Shown here: piece by piece, positions 54,885 through 63,315 of the stretch
Layout: each line of letters starts with the position of its first letter
Numbering within the stretch: position 1 is the stretch's first letter
NCBI GenBank assembly: GCA_050951405.1
Contig: JBMNIZ010000015.1
Location: 1 to 64,000, forward strand
Length of the DNA stretch: 64,000 nucleotides
Direction: 5' to 3'
Origin: JBMNIZ01 sp050951405
GTDB lineage: Bacteria > Bacillota > DULZ01
Program-made: the position numbers and the translations under genes
Notes under the pieces: model-generated
The model's input: the letters and a program-made list of their open reading frames with translations, nothing else
Told to the model about the DNA's origin: nothing
Database searches by the model: none

Positions 54885-55253
54885 TAATCGCCCAGCTTAA
54901 GATTAAGATTATTCATATTTCTCTTCCAGGACAACGGAAAACCTCATCTTACCTTTCTAATACAGAATGGGGGGGGGAATTTTACCGAGAGTGGCGCTGG
55001 GAAAAGGGATTTGATCTTGTAGGAAAGTTTTTGTAGATTAGAGAGGACGAAAATTTCATGGTAGCGGCAAGTGTTTGAGAAATGATTGTAGCTGAGGTCT
55101 GCATTTTCTGAATTGATTATACAGCAGAAGATAGGGTAATTAAAGCCCGAAAATTTGTTTGCGAACATTCCCCTGCATCAAGATTAATTATATGAGAGAA
55201 AAGGTAAAACCAGCACCTTTTCCGCCAGATGGATTTAACCGTGAGCCAGGAAA
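54885..55253. other. gene-free gap between the tctC promoter and sfsA
   Basis: About 370 bp, AT-rich, with a G9 run at about 54969. No convincing gene or RNA is seen; the short open frames here lack ribosome-binding sites. Confidence 0.4.
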
Positions 55254-55958
55254 TTAAGTCTTTGGATTTTGTAATCCATCCAACCTAACTTCAATAAAAT
55301 CACCGGCGGTGATGGAATTTTTTGTCACCTGGCAGTCCAGGGCTATGATTTGAACACCTAAATCGTGTGCTGTTCTTAAAGTATCAGCAAAAGCCTGATG
55401 GGTCTTGGTATTGGGCGCAAAATAAAATACGTCTTTCATTTGAATGATAAAAACAACATAGGCCCTGTAACCCTCATCCAGGCTGCTGATCAGCTGGGCA
55501 AGATGTTTTACGCCTCGTGCGGTGGGTGCATCAGGAAATAAAGCCACACCCTTTTCTTCCAAAGTAACCCCCTTCACCTCTACCAGTATTTTATCCGTAA
55601 CAGTCTCAATATAAAAATCGAAACGGCTCCCCTTGTATCTATGTTCAGGTTTTATGAACTCTATATTGGGGATTAAACCGCTGCCGAGTATCCACTCATG
55701 AAACACTTGATTTACTACTTGGCTATCAATATTAACCAACCTTCCTCCTTTGTATACGGAAATCAAATCGTATTTAGTTTTGCGGCCTTCCCCGTGTATC
55801 TCTTGCACGTAGACGGTGGCATGGGGGGTCAGCAATTCCTTGCACCGTCCGGTATTTTTTACATGGCAAAGCTCCTTTTTGCCTTCAATCTCTATATGGG
55901 CAAGAAATCTGTTTGGTCGCGAAAGAAATTTTGCTTTCTTAATGTTGTTATATTGCAT
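55254..55958 (-). CDS. sfsA: SfsA-family nuclease
   Basis: 234 residues. OB-fold N-terminal part (AKFLSRPNRFLAHIEIEGKKELCHVKNTGRCKELL) and a PD-(D/E)xK-like nuclease core with SRFDFYIETVTDKILVEVKGVTLE and FPDAPTARGVKHLAQLISS. Originally linked to sugar-fermentation stimulation; DNA-binding and nuclease activities are reported for the family. ATG 55958 is chosen from TTG 55973, ATG 55964 and ATG 55958, since no start has a strong ribosome-binding site. Stands alone. Confidence 0.9.
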   Translation of the reverse strand: MQYNNIKKAKFLSRPNRFLAHIEIEGKKELCHVKNTGRCKELLTPHATVYVQEIHGEGRKTKYDLISVYKGGRLVNIDSQVVNQVFHEWILGSGLIPNIEFIKPEHRYKGSRFDFYIETVTDKILVEVKGVTLEEKGVALFPDAPTARGVKHLAQLISSLDEGYRAYVVFIIQMKDVFYFAPNTKTHQAFADTLRTAHDLGVQIIALDCQVTKNSITAGDFIEVRLDGLQNPKT

Positions 55959-56033
55959 CGACATCCCGCTCAAGGCACATATTTTTTCCCTCTCCCTAAA
56001 GGAAAAAAGGCCTGTTGGCCTTGTTATTCCTCA

Positions 56034-56119
56034 TGGTGCGGGCGAGAGGACTTGAACCTCCATGAGTATTCCTCACCAGATCCTAAGTCTGGCGCGTCTG
56101 CCAGTTCCGCCACGCCCGC
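56034..56119 (-). tRNA. tRNA-Leu (TAG)
   Basis: Class II cloverleaf with acceptor GCGGGCG/CGCCCGC, anticodon loop CTTAGGA (TAG), a variable arm (TGAGGAATACTCA) and encoded CCA. Last of a six-tRNA run. Confidence 0.97.
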
Positions 56120-56138
56120 AGATCCCTTACATAAAAAA

Positions 56139-56214
56139 TGGTGAGCCATCCGCGACTCGAACGCGGGACACCCTGATTAAAAGTCAGGTGCTCTACCGAC
56201 TGAGCTAATGGCTC
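56139..56214 (-). tRNA. tRNA-Lys (TTT)
   Basis: Acceptor GAGCCAT/ATGGCTC, D-arm AGCTCAGTCGGTAGAGC, anticodon loop CTTTTAA (TTT), T-arm CGCGTTCGAGTCGCG and encoded CCA. Confidence 0.97.
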
Positions 56215-56268
56215 AAAACAACCAGGTGGAAAACTTGAAAAAACTCCACCTCATTTATTGATAATTAT

Positions 56269-56344
56269 TGGCTGGGGCGGCTGGATTCGAACCAACGAAA
56301 TGGCGGATCCAAAGTCCGCTGCCTTACCGCTTGGCTACGCCCCA
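56269..56344 (-). tRNA. tRNA-Gln (TTG)
   Basis: Acceptor TGGGGCG/CGCCCCA, typical D-arm AGCCAAGCGGTAAGGC, anticodon loop CTTTGGA (TTG), G discriminator and encoded CCA. Confidence 0.97.
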
Positions 56345-56388
56345 ACGATCAGACCGGCCTTATTCCCGGCTTAGCTGATGAAATAAAT

Positions 56389-56466
56389 TGGGGTGGGTGA
56401 TGGGACTTGAACCCACGACCCCCAGAGCCACAATCTGGTGCTCTAGCCGACTGAGCTACACCCACC
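56389..56466 (-). tRNA. tRNA-His (GTG)
   Basis: Acceptor GTGGGTG/CACCCAC with the extra encoded G at -1 opposite C73, anticodon loop ATTGTGG (GTG), encoded CCA. The G-1:C73 pair is the histidine identity feature. Confidence 0.97.
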
Positions 56467-56492
56467 ACAAAAAATCTTAAAAAAATCGGAAA

Positions 56493-56569
<77 letters not shown>

Positions 56570-56575
56570 AAGTAT

Positions 56576-56649
56576 TGGAGCGGGTGATGGGAATCGAACC
56601 CACGTAACTGGCTTGGAAGGCCAGCGCTCTACCATTGAGCTACACCCGC
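56576..56649 (-). tRNA. tRNA-Gly (TCC)
   Basis: Acceptor GCGGGTG/CACCCGC, anticodon loop CTTCCAA (TCC), T-arm GTGGGTTCGATTCCCAT and encoded CCA. First of the run in transcription order. The 279 bp between it and yfcE show no gene. Confidence 0.97.
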
Positions 56650-56928
56650 AAAAGCTTTATAAGAAAAAACAGGCATTATATAGTATAACCGAAAAATCTG
56701 CTTTCGTCAAAACTTTAATTTTCCTATGCTCCGCTTCCGCAGTTCCTGCAAAGTGCCCGAGATCCCGAGATATAATAATGATGCAAGAATTAGCTCCTAC
56801 GAGCAAAAGCTATTATAGCACCTGGAGTACGCCGCTGCAAGTATTATCTCTCTTGGCATAAAATACCAAAGCCAGGATACAAAATCTGGAGGTAGAAACA
56901 ATGATTAGCGACATTATTAGCTTTTAAG

Positions 56929-57453
56929 TCAAAAATTTGACTTTTCCTTCCTGGTCAAGAACAAATCAAGGCTCTCTTTTTTTACTGGATAAATATGAGC
57001 CCGGACAATACCTCTGTTTATTTCCAAAATTCCGAAAGTGGCTTCCGTGCCACCCCTGGGGGCACCAATACTGCCCGGGTTTAGCAGTATTATTCCCTTT
57101 TCCTTTTCCATACACGGAAGATGGGTATGCCCAAAGATGACAACCTGCACTTCCAAGGCCCGGGCTCGGGCCAATAGACCTTGATAACCGGATTTCACCC
57201 GATAACGGTGTCCATGGGTTATAAGCAAGCGCACTCCTTCCAGCTCCAAAATCTCTTCTTCCGGTCCGGAAGTAAAAAAATCGCAATTGCCAACCACAGC
57301 CTTGCAACGAAGATTTCTTCCCACAGCCAAGGTCAAGGCATCATCATAATGATCCCCGGCATGCAGCAAATAGTCAATTTCCCCCATCTGCTCCAAGGCC
57401 GCATCCGCTAATAATAACTTTCGATGGGTGTCACTTATTACTCCCAGCCTCAC
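56929..57453 (-). CDS. YfcE/MJ0936-family metallophosphodiesterase
   Basis: 174 residues of the calcineurin-like fold: GVISDTHRK (metal), LLHAGDHYDDAL, VVGNCDF, LLITHGHRYRVKSG and VVIFGHTHLPC, all five metal-site motifs. The physiological substrate is unknown. Its GTG start overlaps the last base of rdgB, giving a coupled rph-rdgB-yfcE operon, the usual Firmicute order. Confidence 0.92.
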   Translation of the reverse strand: MRLGVISDTHRKLLLADAALEQMGEIDYLLHAGDHYDDALTLAVGRNLRCKAVVGNCDFFTSGPEEEILELEGVRLLITHGHRYRVKSGYQGLLARARALEVQVVIFGHTHLPCMEKEKGIILLNPGSIGAPRGGTEATFGILEINRGIVRAHIYPVKKESLDLFLTRKEKSNF

Positions 57454-58073
57454 TAATCCTCACCCGACATTAGTAATCTTTCTAAAAGAAGGGGCTGCAA
57501 CTGGCGGTAAGCCTTGGAGCGATGACTAATAGCATTTTTCTCTTCCAATTCCAGCTCAGCCATGGTTTTTTGAAAGTCAGGCCCCACCAGGAATATGGGG
57601 TCATAGCCGAAACCGTTCTTCCCCCGCGGCTCCAAGCCGATTCTTCCTTCGCAGATGCCCTCAGTATATTCAATAATTATACCGGGAAGTACCAAACAGA
57701 TAACACAACGAAAACGGGCTGATCTTTCTTCCGGCGGAACCCCGGTTAGATCTGCCAGAAGCTTGCGATTATTCTCCGCATCACTGGCGTTGGCCCCGGC
57801 GTAACGAGCTGAGTATACTCCAGGTGCACCCTGCAAAACATCCACTTCCAGTCCCGAATCGTCCGCTATGGACGGCAGCTTGGTATATTGATAGACTGTT
57901 AATGCCTTGCTCCTGGCATTCTCCCGGAAACTGGTTCCCGTCTCCCTTAGCTCGGGCAATTCAGGAAAATCCTCAATAGATTTCACTTCCAAAGGCAGCC
58001 CCGCCAGTAGGTCCTTCAACTCCCTCACTTTACCCCGGTTCCGGGTAGCCAACACCAGTTGCCCTCTCTTCAT
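57453..58073 (-). CDS. rdgB: XTP/dITP diphosphatase (RdgB/HAM1)
   Basis: Removes non-canonical purine nucleotides. 206 residues with LVLATRNRGKVRELKDLL, SIADDSGLEVDVLQGAPGVYSARYAG, GRIGLEPRGKNGFGYDPIF and AISHRSKAYRQL, the family motifs. Its start overlaps the rph stop by 4 bp. Intact. Confidence 0.96.
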   Translation of the reverse strand: MKRGQLVLATRNRGKVRELKDLLAGLPLEVKSIEDFPELPELRETGTSFRENARSKALTVYQYTKLPSIADDSGLEVDVLQGAPGVYSARYAGANASDAENNRKLLADLTGVPPEERSARFRCVICLVLPGIIIEYTEGICEGRIGLEPRGKNGFGYDPIFLVGPDFQKTMAELELEEKNAISHRSKAYRQLQPLLLERLLMSGED

Positions 58074-58813
58074 TTCTCTCCCCGGGGAAACAAGTCCCCC
58101 AACACTTCTTTCTGCAAAAGAACCAATTCTTTGATGCCGGAAAAGGCCAATTCTATCATCCGATCCAGTTCATCTTTGGAAAAGGGGGCTTTCTCAGCAG
58201 TACCTTGAATTTCCACGATTTGACCGCTTCCGGTCATCACCAGATTCAAATCCACTTGAGCCAGGGAGTCCTCTGCAAAACACAGGTCCAGCATCAAGCG
58301 GCCGTCAACTTTTCCTACGCTGATAGCTGCCAAGCAATCTCTGACCGGCAGTTCTTTGATGGCGTCATTCCTTCGCAAATAATCCAAAGCATCCATTAAA
58401 GCCACAAAACTCCCTGTAATGGCAGCAGTCCGGGTGCCACCGTCAGCCTGAATGACGTCACAGTCAATCCAAATAGTTCTTTCCCCGAGAGAATCCAAGT
58501 CTATAACCGAACGCAAAGCCCGGCCGATCAATCGCTGGATTTCCTGGGTGCGGCCCGTCAACCTTCCTTTGGCCGCTTCCCGCACTGTGCGCTGCTCCGT
58601 AGCCCTGGGCAGCATGGAATACTCGGCTGTAATCCAGCCCCGGCCTTCTCCTTTCATGAAAGAAGGAACCTTCTCTTCCACGGAAGCGGTACAAATGACC
58701 TTTGTATCGCCCATCTCGATTAAAACAGAACCTTCCGCCGGTTTAATAAAATGGCGGGTTATTTTTGTTTTTCTGATTTGATCCAAAGCCCGGCCATCAA
58801 TTCTTGTTTCCAA
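58070..58813 (-). CDS. rph: ribonuclease PH
   Basis: Phosphorolytic 3'-5' exoribonuclease that trims tRNA ends. 247 residues: RIDGRALDQIRKTKITRHFIKPAEGSVLIEMGDTKVICTA, GRTQEIQRLIGRALRSVIDL, CDVIQADGGTRTAAITGSFVAL. TTG 58813 is chosen because GGGGAGG lies 7 bp upstream and the protein then begins as the family does; the frame is open 11 codons further. Six tRNA genes lie just downstream of the operon. Confidence 0.95.
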   Translation of the reverse strand: METRIDGRALDQIRKTKITRHFIKPAEGSVLIEMGDTKVICTASVEEKVPSFMKGEGRGWITAEYSMLPRATEQRTVREAAKGRLTGRTQEIQRLIGRALRSVIDLDSLGERTIWIDCDVIQADGGTRTAAITGSFVALMDALDYLRRNDAIKELPVRDCLAAISVGKVDGRLMLDLCFAEDSLAQVDLNLVMTGSGQIVEIQGTAEKAPFSKDELDRMIELAFSGIKELVLLQKEVLGDLFPRGEK

Positions 58814-58958
58814 AATTTTACCTCCCCGGCCATCCTTCTTTATCATTAACCATATTATAACCCTTTTGCGAAGCTAACTAACTAAATGCTTTTCTTCATC
58901 TCAAGCCCTGATCTAGTTTAACACAGAATGCCTTCTTTTTCCAAGCGGCTTTGCAGGC

Positions 58959-59483
58959 TCACTTTCCTTTCCGGTCAAATACCACCCCTCCTCTGGTGGT
59001 GCGGGTATCCAGCACCGTAATAAAAGCGTCTTTATCCGCTTTTTCTATTTGCGCCATCAATTCGGGCAGCCTTTTGCGGGAAAGGATGATATGCAAAACA
59101 GCATGGGTTCCTTCCCGGCCCTCCCCTTGTAGGATGGTAACGCCAAAACCCTGTTCTCTTAGAGCATCAACTAATTCACCGGAGTCTTTCATAGTGATCA
59201 CCTGTACAGTTAAATTCCCCAGAGCCATTTTTTCCTCGATCAGACTGCCCACCACGTTCCCACTGGCAAAACCTAATCCATAAATAACGATGCTAAAAGG
59301 ATCATTCAACCTTTCCACCACATAGCCTAAGGCCAAAATATAAATGACGACCTCAAAAAAACCGATGGTAGCTGCATGAAGTCTCTTGCCTCTGACTAAC
59401 AACAGCATCCGCAAAGTGGCGCAGCTCACATCAACCACCCGGGCCGAAAAAATTAATAAATAACCGATAATGAGACCAATCAT
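58959..59483 (-). CDS. UPF0316/DUF2179 membrane protein
   Basis: 174 residues: three N-terminal helices (LIIGYLLIFSARVVDVSCATLRMLLLVRG, ATIGFFEVVIYILALGYV, FSIVIYGLGFASGNVVGSLIEE) and a C-terminal DUF2179 domain (GFGVTILQGEGREGTHAVLHIILSRKRLPEL...FITVLDTRTTRGGV). The family is conserved in Firmicutes; function unknown. Start ATG 59483 behind GGGGCGGG; the longer frame to 59516 is less likely. Confidence 0.88.
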   Translation of the reverse strand: MIGLIIGYLLIFSARVVDVSCATLRMLLLVRGKRLHAATIGFFEVVIYILALGYVVERLNDPFSIVIYGLGFASGNVVGSLIEEKMALGNLTVQVITMKDSGELVDALREQGFGVTILQGEGREGTHAVLHIILSRKRLPELMAQIEKADKDAFITVLDTRTTRGGVVFDRKGK

Positions 59484-59584
59484 TGTTCCCGCCCCTTCCT
59501 CCATTCTTCCGGCCACTTCCCTTACTTATTCTAGCAATCTAAACATGCCCAGGCAATAGAGATCTGATCCTACTATTACCCATG

Positions 59585-59610
59585 AAAAAAGCCCGCCATC
59601 TTGACGGGCT
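59585..59610 (-). terminator. intrinsic terminator after the amidase gene
   Basis: On the minus strand AGCCCG/CGGGCT with a short loop is followed by T6, about 45 bp past the amidase stop. Confidence 0.8.
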
Positions 59611-59656
59611 GAAAAATTACATTTTTTCCCGGATCTAATCCTGCTTCCGATGCCAA

Positions 59657-61495
59657 TCAAGGCTCCGCAAAAAACCGGATAATCCCTCGGACGATAGCTT
59701 GGGCTGCTTTTTGCCGAAAAGCCTCCTGGCTGAGAAGACCTTCTTCTTCCGGATTGGATATAAAAGCTGTTTCCACCAGTACAGACGGCATGGTAGTGTT
59801 CCTTAAAACAGAAAAGTTCTCTTCCAGGATGCCGATATCCCTGCGCTGCAGCTCACGCACCAATTCCTGCTGCACACATCTTGCCAGTTTTTCCCTGGCT
59901 GCCCTTTGGGTAGCCAGCTGGCTGTTCCAAGGAGCATAGTAGTAAGTAGCCGTTCCTGCCAAAGAAGGGCTGGGAGAAGCATTGGCATGGATGCTGATAA
60001 AAAGATCCGCATTGATTTCATTGGCCACCTGGGCCCTTTCCGCTAAAGATAGGACGGTATTGCCGGTCCGGGTCAAGACCACTGACGCCCCTTCTTTGGT
60101 GAGCAGGTCGGCCACCTTGAGCCCAATATCCAGGACCACATCCTTTTCATAGAGCCCATTTGGCCCCACTGCACCCGGATCAGACCAGCCACCGGGCTGA
60201 ATACTTCCATGTCCCGGATCGATAACGATGGTCTTCCCTTTAACCGTAGGCGGCTGGATTTTTACTGTCAACCGCTTCCCATCTTCGCTCAAACTGAAAC
60301 CGGCACTGTAGAGATCTTTTAAATCGATAACAACCCTGGCCTGATCTTCAGTAAACTGACCCACTCGTATCGCGCCCACCAATTCATTATTCACCGGGAG
60401 ATAATCCCCTTCCCAGTCCAGCTCCAAAGTGGTGTTCAAGAAGTCAAGAACCAGCCTTCTCGGATTGGTCAGGCTAAAGTGAGAATAATTTAATGGGTGA
60501 GCTCCCACAACGGTTACCAACAGCCCGTCTTCTAAATCTTTCGCCTCAATATCCAGCAGCTTATTTGCACCGGTATAGAGAGGAGGAGCGGGCCTGGGCC
60601 TGTCCTCTGGTTCGGCGCTTCTGGAAGCCTGATTTTGGACTGTCCTTAAGACAACTAACCAATTGGCAATCCAGCCCTGCCCGCCATTTCTGGTCTCCAC
60701 TTGAAACCAATCTCCCGACTGGCCTAATACCGTCAGGGCATCTCCCTTTACAACCTGGTTAATAACCTCATATTCCAGACCGGGGCCGGAACGGATATTG
60801 ACCACATTGCCGGTAACCACAGCCAACTTGGCCATTGTACCAGTGCCGGTCTCTCCACCTTTTCCGGGAGCTTTGACCTTTTGTAATAAAACCGTACGGG
60901 TGGCTCCATCCCAAGTCACTTCCACGCCCAAATTATCACTCACAAAGCGCAAAGGCACCATGGTTCTTCCATTTTTCAGCACCGGAACCGTATCCATCGC
61001 CACTTCTTTTCCGTTAACCCTGGCTAAACTCTGTCCAATCCAGAGCTGGATAATCCGGTCGTTCCCGGTAATAACCACCTCTTGCTCCGCCTGCTTCCAA
61101 AAGACCTGGGAGCCAAGTTCATTAGCGACAAAACGAATTGGTACCATAGTTCTGCTCTGAGCATCTATGTAAGGTTCCACGTCGAAAGAAATCAAGCGGC
61201 CGTCCACTTTGATTTTGACGCCTGTCATGGCTGCCTGCTTTTTCAGTTCAACCAATGAGCCGGCAATCCAGCCCACCGTTCCCGTAGGCAGTTTTACCCG
61301 GTACCACTCGCCTTCTTGCCCCAAGACCTCCAACTCCTGTCCTCTGGCTACTTTGGATATTACTTTAGCTTCCAAGCTGGGGCTGGAGCGAATATTAACA
61401 ACGCTACCGGTTACTGTTGCTTTTTCTTCCGCGGCAAAAGCAGCGCCAGCAAAAATTGAGAGAATAAAGACGGCAAGCAAAAACCTGAATAACAT
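59657..61495 (-). CDS. N-acetylmuramoyl-L-alanine amidase with SH3, copper-amine-oxidase-N-like and AMIN domains
   Basis: Secreted peptidoglycan amidase, 612 residues. Signal peptide (LFRFLLAVFILSIFAGAAFA), SH3b domain 1 (about 25-85), copper-amine-oxidase-N-like stalk domain (about 93-210, RTMVPIRFVANELGSQV and RTMVPLRFVSDNLGVEVTWDG), SH3b domain 2 (about 225-285), AMIN domain (about 310-400) and Amidase_3 (about 418-610). Catalytic zinc ligands and Glu are seen in IVIDPGHGS, LYEKDVVLD, FISIHANASPS and SVLVETAFISN. The wall-binding modules suggest remodelling of the wall, perhaps at division or sporulation. Downstream of gerM but separated by a terminator. Confidence 0.94.
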   Translation of the reverse strand: MLFRFLLAVFILSIFAGAAFAAEEKATVTGSVVNIRSSPSLEAKVISKVARGQELEVLGQEGEWYRVKLPTGTVGWIAGSLVELKKQAAMTGVKIKVDGRLISFDVEPYIDAQSRTMVPIRFVANELGSQVFWKQAEQEVVITGNDRIIQLWIGQSLARVNGKEVAMDTVPVLKNGRTMVPLRFVSDNLGVEVTWDGATRTVLLQKVKAPGKGGETGTGTMAKLAVVTGNVVNIRSGPGLEYEVINQVVKGDALTVLGQSGDWFQVETRNGGQGWIANWLVVLRTVQNQASRSAEPEDRPRPAPPLYTGANKLLDIEAKDLEDGLLVTVVGAHPLNYSHFSLTNPRRLVLDFLNTTLELDWEGDYLPVNNELVGAIRVGQFTEDQARVVIDLKDLYSAGFSLSEDGKRLTVKIQPPTVKGKTIVIDPGHGSIQPGGWSDPGAVGPNGLYEKDVVLDIGLKVADLLTKEGASVVLTRTGNTVLSLAERAQVANEINADLFISIHANASPSPSLAGTATYYYAPWNSQLATQRAAREKLARCVQQELVRELQRRDIGILEENFSVLRNTTMPSVLVETAFISNPEEEGLLSQEAFRQKAAQAIVRGIIRFFAEP

Positions 61496-61646
61496 TACAT
61501 TTTTATTTGCCAGCAGTCTCCCCGCCCCCTTTTCCAGAAACTGTTTTGTCTATGGTTAACATTTATTCTAGATTTTTGTCGAATTTCCTTTGTTTTTTGG
61601 ACGAAAGAGGGCAGGTAAATGTTCCCACGAAAAATGGTTTTTCCAG

Positions 61647-61675
61647 AAAAAAAATGGAAGTCCGGAAAACTTCCA
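61647..61675 (-). terminator. intrinsic terminator after gerM
   Basis: On the minus strand TGGAAG/CTTCCA is followed by ATTTTTTTT-type T-rich sequence (T8), between the gerM stop and the amidase start. Confidence 0.75.
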
Positions 61676-61712
61676 TTGGGAAAATTTTTTTTTCATTAAT
61701 TGGCGGCAAAAT

Positions 61713-62351
61713 TTACGGGCGGTATCCCTCCCCGGAAACAAGTGCAGTATCCGGATAAATATCCCGCGAAAGGTCGATGCTCCCGGCAAGAGTATCAACG
61801 GGCTGGCCATCAATAAGAAATCTTACTCGCTCAACGGTAGGAAATTGAGTCAAAGTATTGACAATGGAATAGACCGTCAAGGCCTCGGCCAAATCACCAC
61901 CTAGGTGATGATCCCTTAATTCCCGGCTGAAATCCACGATGATCAGCCCGTCATCTTTTACGTTGATGTCTTGAAGAACGGTGCCGTAAGGAATCGTCGG
62001 GAGAAGGCCCGTCTCCGGATGGGGGCCTGCGATCAGCTCATTCACTGTGGCCCGGGCTATGCTGATGGTTTTTGGTATAAGACGCTGCTCAGCCACAAGG
62101 GACTGTCCCAAGCTGTCGGCAAAGTACAAGGTAATTTCCCTGGTCTCGCCCACCAGGTTGGTTTCCGGTATTTCGGGAATGGTTATTTCCGGCGGCAACT
62201 CCGCTGGCTGGTCAACCGGATCTGTATCGCTTTGGAAGCGTGCTTTGAGAGAAGATAGTGTTTCCATGGCGCTACAGCCTGAGATAATAATCATCATCGC
62301 CACCAGAAAAAAAATCAGGAGCGTTGCCTTATGAACTGAGAAAACTTTCAA
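61713..62351 (-). CDS. GerMN-domain lipoprotein (GerM-like)
   Basis: 212 residues. Lipoprotein signal (TLLIFFLVAMMIIISGC) and one GerMN domain (REITLYFADSLGQSLVAEQRLIPKTISIARATVNELIAGPH...LPTIPYGTVLQDINVKDDGLIIVDFSREL). GerM of Bacillus is a spore-related lipoprotein with two such domains; single-domain forms are common in Clostridia. TTG 62351 follows AAGGAGG at 8 bp. The neighbour amidase suggests a cell-envelope role. Confidence 0.88.
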   Translation of the reverse strand: MKVFSVHKATLLIFFLVAMMIIISGCSAMETLSSLKARFQSDTDPVDQPAELPPEITIPEIPETNLVGETREITLYFADSLGQSLVAEQRLIPKTISIARATVNELIAGPHPETGLLPTIPYGTVLQDINVKDDGLIIVDFSRELRDHHLGGDLAEALTVYSIVNTLTQFPTVERVRFLIDGQPVDTLAGSIDLSRDIYPDTALVSGEGYRP

Positions 62352-62511
62352 GTTGAGAACCTCCTTTTCCTTATTTTGTTGCTAATAAATGATATAATAA
62401 AAGACAGGCAAATATTACTATTTTTTTCTTTCCGCTTGTCTTTTAAAAGGATTTTTCTGTTAGGCGTCTAAATGTGAAATTAGGTATTAATTCAAAGGTG
62501 GGTTGACCAAG

Positions 62512-63270
62512 ATGGCCCTGAAAGCCCTGATTGTTGATGATGAATATCCTGCCAGAAAAGAATTAAGATATCTTCTGGAGAAGTACCCGGAAATCCAGGT
62601 AGTGGGCGAAGCCACCAATGCTTACGAAGCAATGGAACTGATAGAGGCGTTGGATTATTCCATTCTTTTTTTGGATATTGATATGCCAGGGTTTTCTGGA
62701 CTGGAATTGACCAGGCGCATCAAGGAAACGGCCAAATCCCCCTATGTTATTTTTGTTACCGCCCATGAACAATTTGCCTTGGAAGCATTTAGTGTAGATG
62801 CGGTAGATTATCTATTAAAGCCCATAGATCCTGCCCATCTGGACAGGGCCATCGGCAAGATCCGGAAACGCATTGAAGAAAAACCCGTTTCAGCCAAAGC
62901 CCAAGAAACGGAACAAAAAAGCCGGGAAGCAGCCGGCTTGGGCCTTATCCCGGTAGAATACAAAGGAAAAACAATCCTCCTGGAAGAAAAAAACATCATT
63001 TTTGTTTATGCCGCAAAAGATTACACCTATATCAAAACGGCCAAGGAAAAATACCTGTCTCGCTTCACTCTAAAAGAATTGGAGCAGCGATTATATCCCT
63101 ATCATTTTTACCGCTGCCACCGGTCTTATTTGGTGAACATTAAAAAAACCAAGGAAGTCATTCCTTTATATAACGGTACCCTGGTACTCATCGTGGATGA
63201 TGAAGAAAAAAGCGAAGTTCCCGTCAGTAGAGCTCAGGCTAAAAAAATCCGCCAGCTCCTCGGCATATGA
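62512..63270 (+). CDS. LytTR-family response regulator
   Basis: 252 residues: receiver domain (about 3-118) with phospho-acceptor Asp55 (LFLDIDMPGFSG), acidic pair ALIVDDE and Lys in YLLKPID, and a C-terminal LytTR DNA-binding domain (VEYKGKTILLEEKNIIFVYAAKDYTYIKT, FYRCHRSYLVNIKKTKEVIPLYNG). No histidine kinase lies next to it in the window. The start ATG 62512 has AAGGTGGG upstream; TTG 62503 overlaps that box. Divergent from gerM. Confidence 0.93.
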   Translation: MALKALIVDDEYPARKELRYLLEKYPEIQVVGEATNAYEAMELIEALDYSILFLDIDMPGFSGLELTRRIKETAKSPYVIFVTAHEQFALEAFSVDAVDYLLKPIDPAHLDRAIGKIRKRIEEKPVSAKAQETEQKSREAAGLGLIPVEYKGKTILLEEKNIIFVYAAKDYTYIKTAKEKYLSRFTLKELEQRLYPYHFYRCHRSYLVNIKKTKEVIPLYNGTLVLIVDDEEKSEVPVSRAQAKKIRQLLGI

Positions 63271-63285
63271 GTTTTTTCCTAAAAT

Positions 63286-63315
63286 AAAAATCTCCGCCAT
63301 TAGCGGAGACTTTTT
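63286..63315. terminator. bidirectional terminator between the LytTR gene and hisC
   Basis: TCTCCGC/GCGGAGA with a short loop, A5 on one side and T5 on the other, so it can serve both convergent genes. It overlaps the last codons and stop of hisC (63300-63302). Confidence 0.88.

Noticed and set aside
54944..55168. 74-codon minus-strand frame upstream of tctC
   Set aside because: No ribosome-binding site, odd composition, and it contains the G9 run; it more likely is upstream non-coding DNA.
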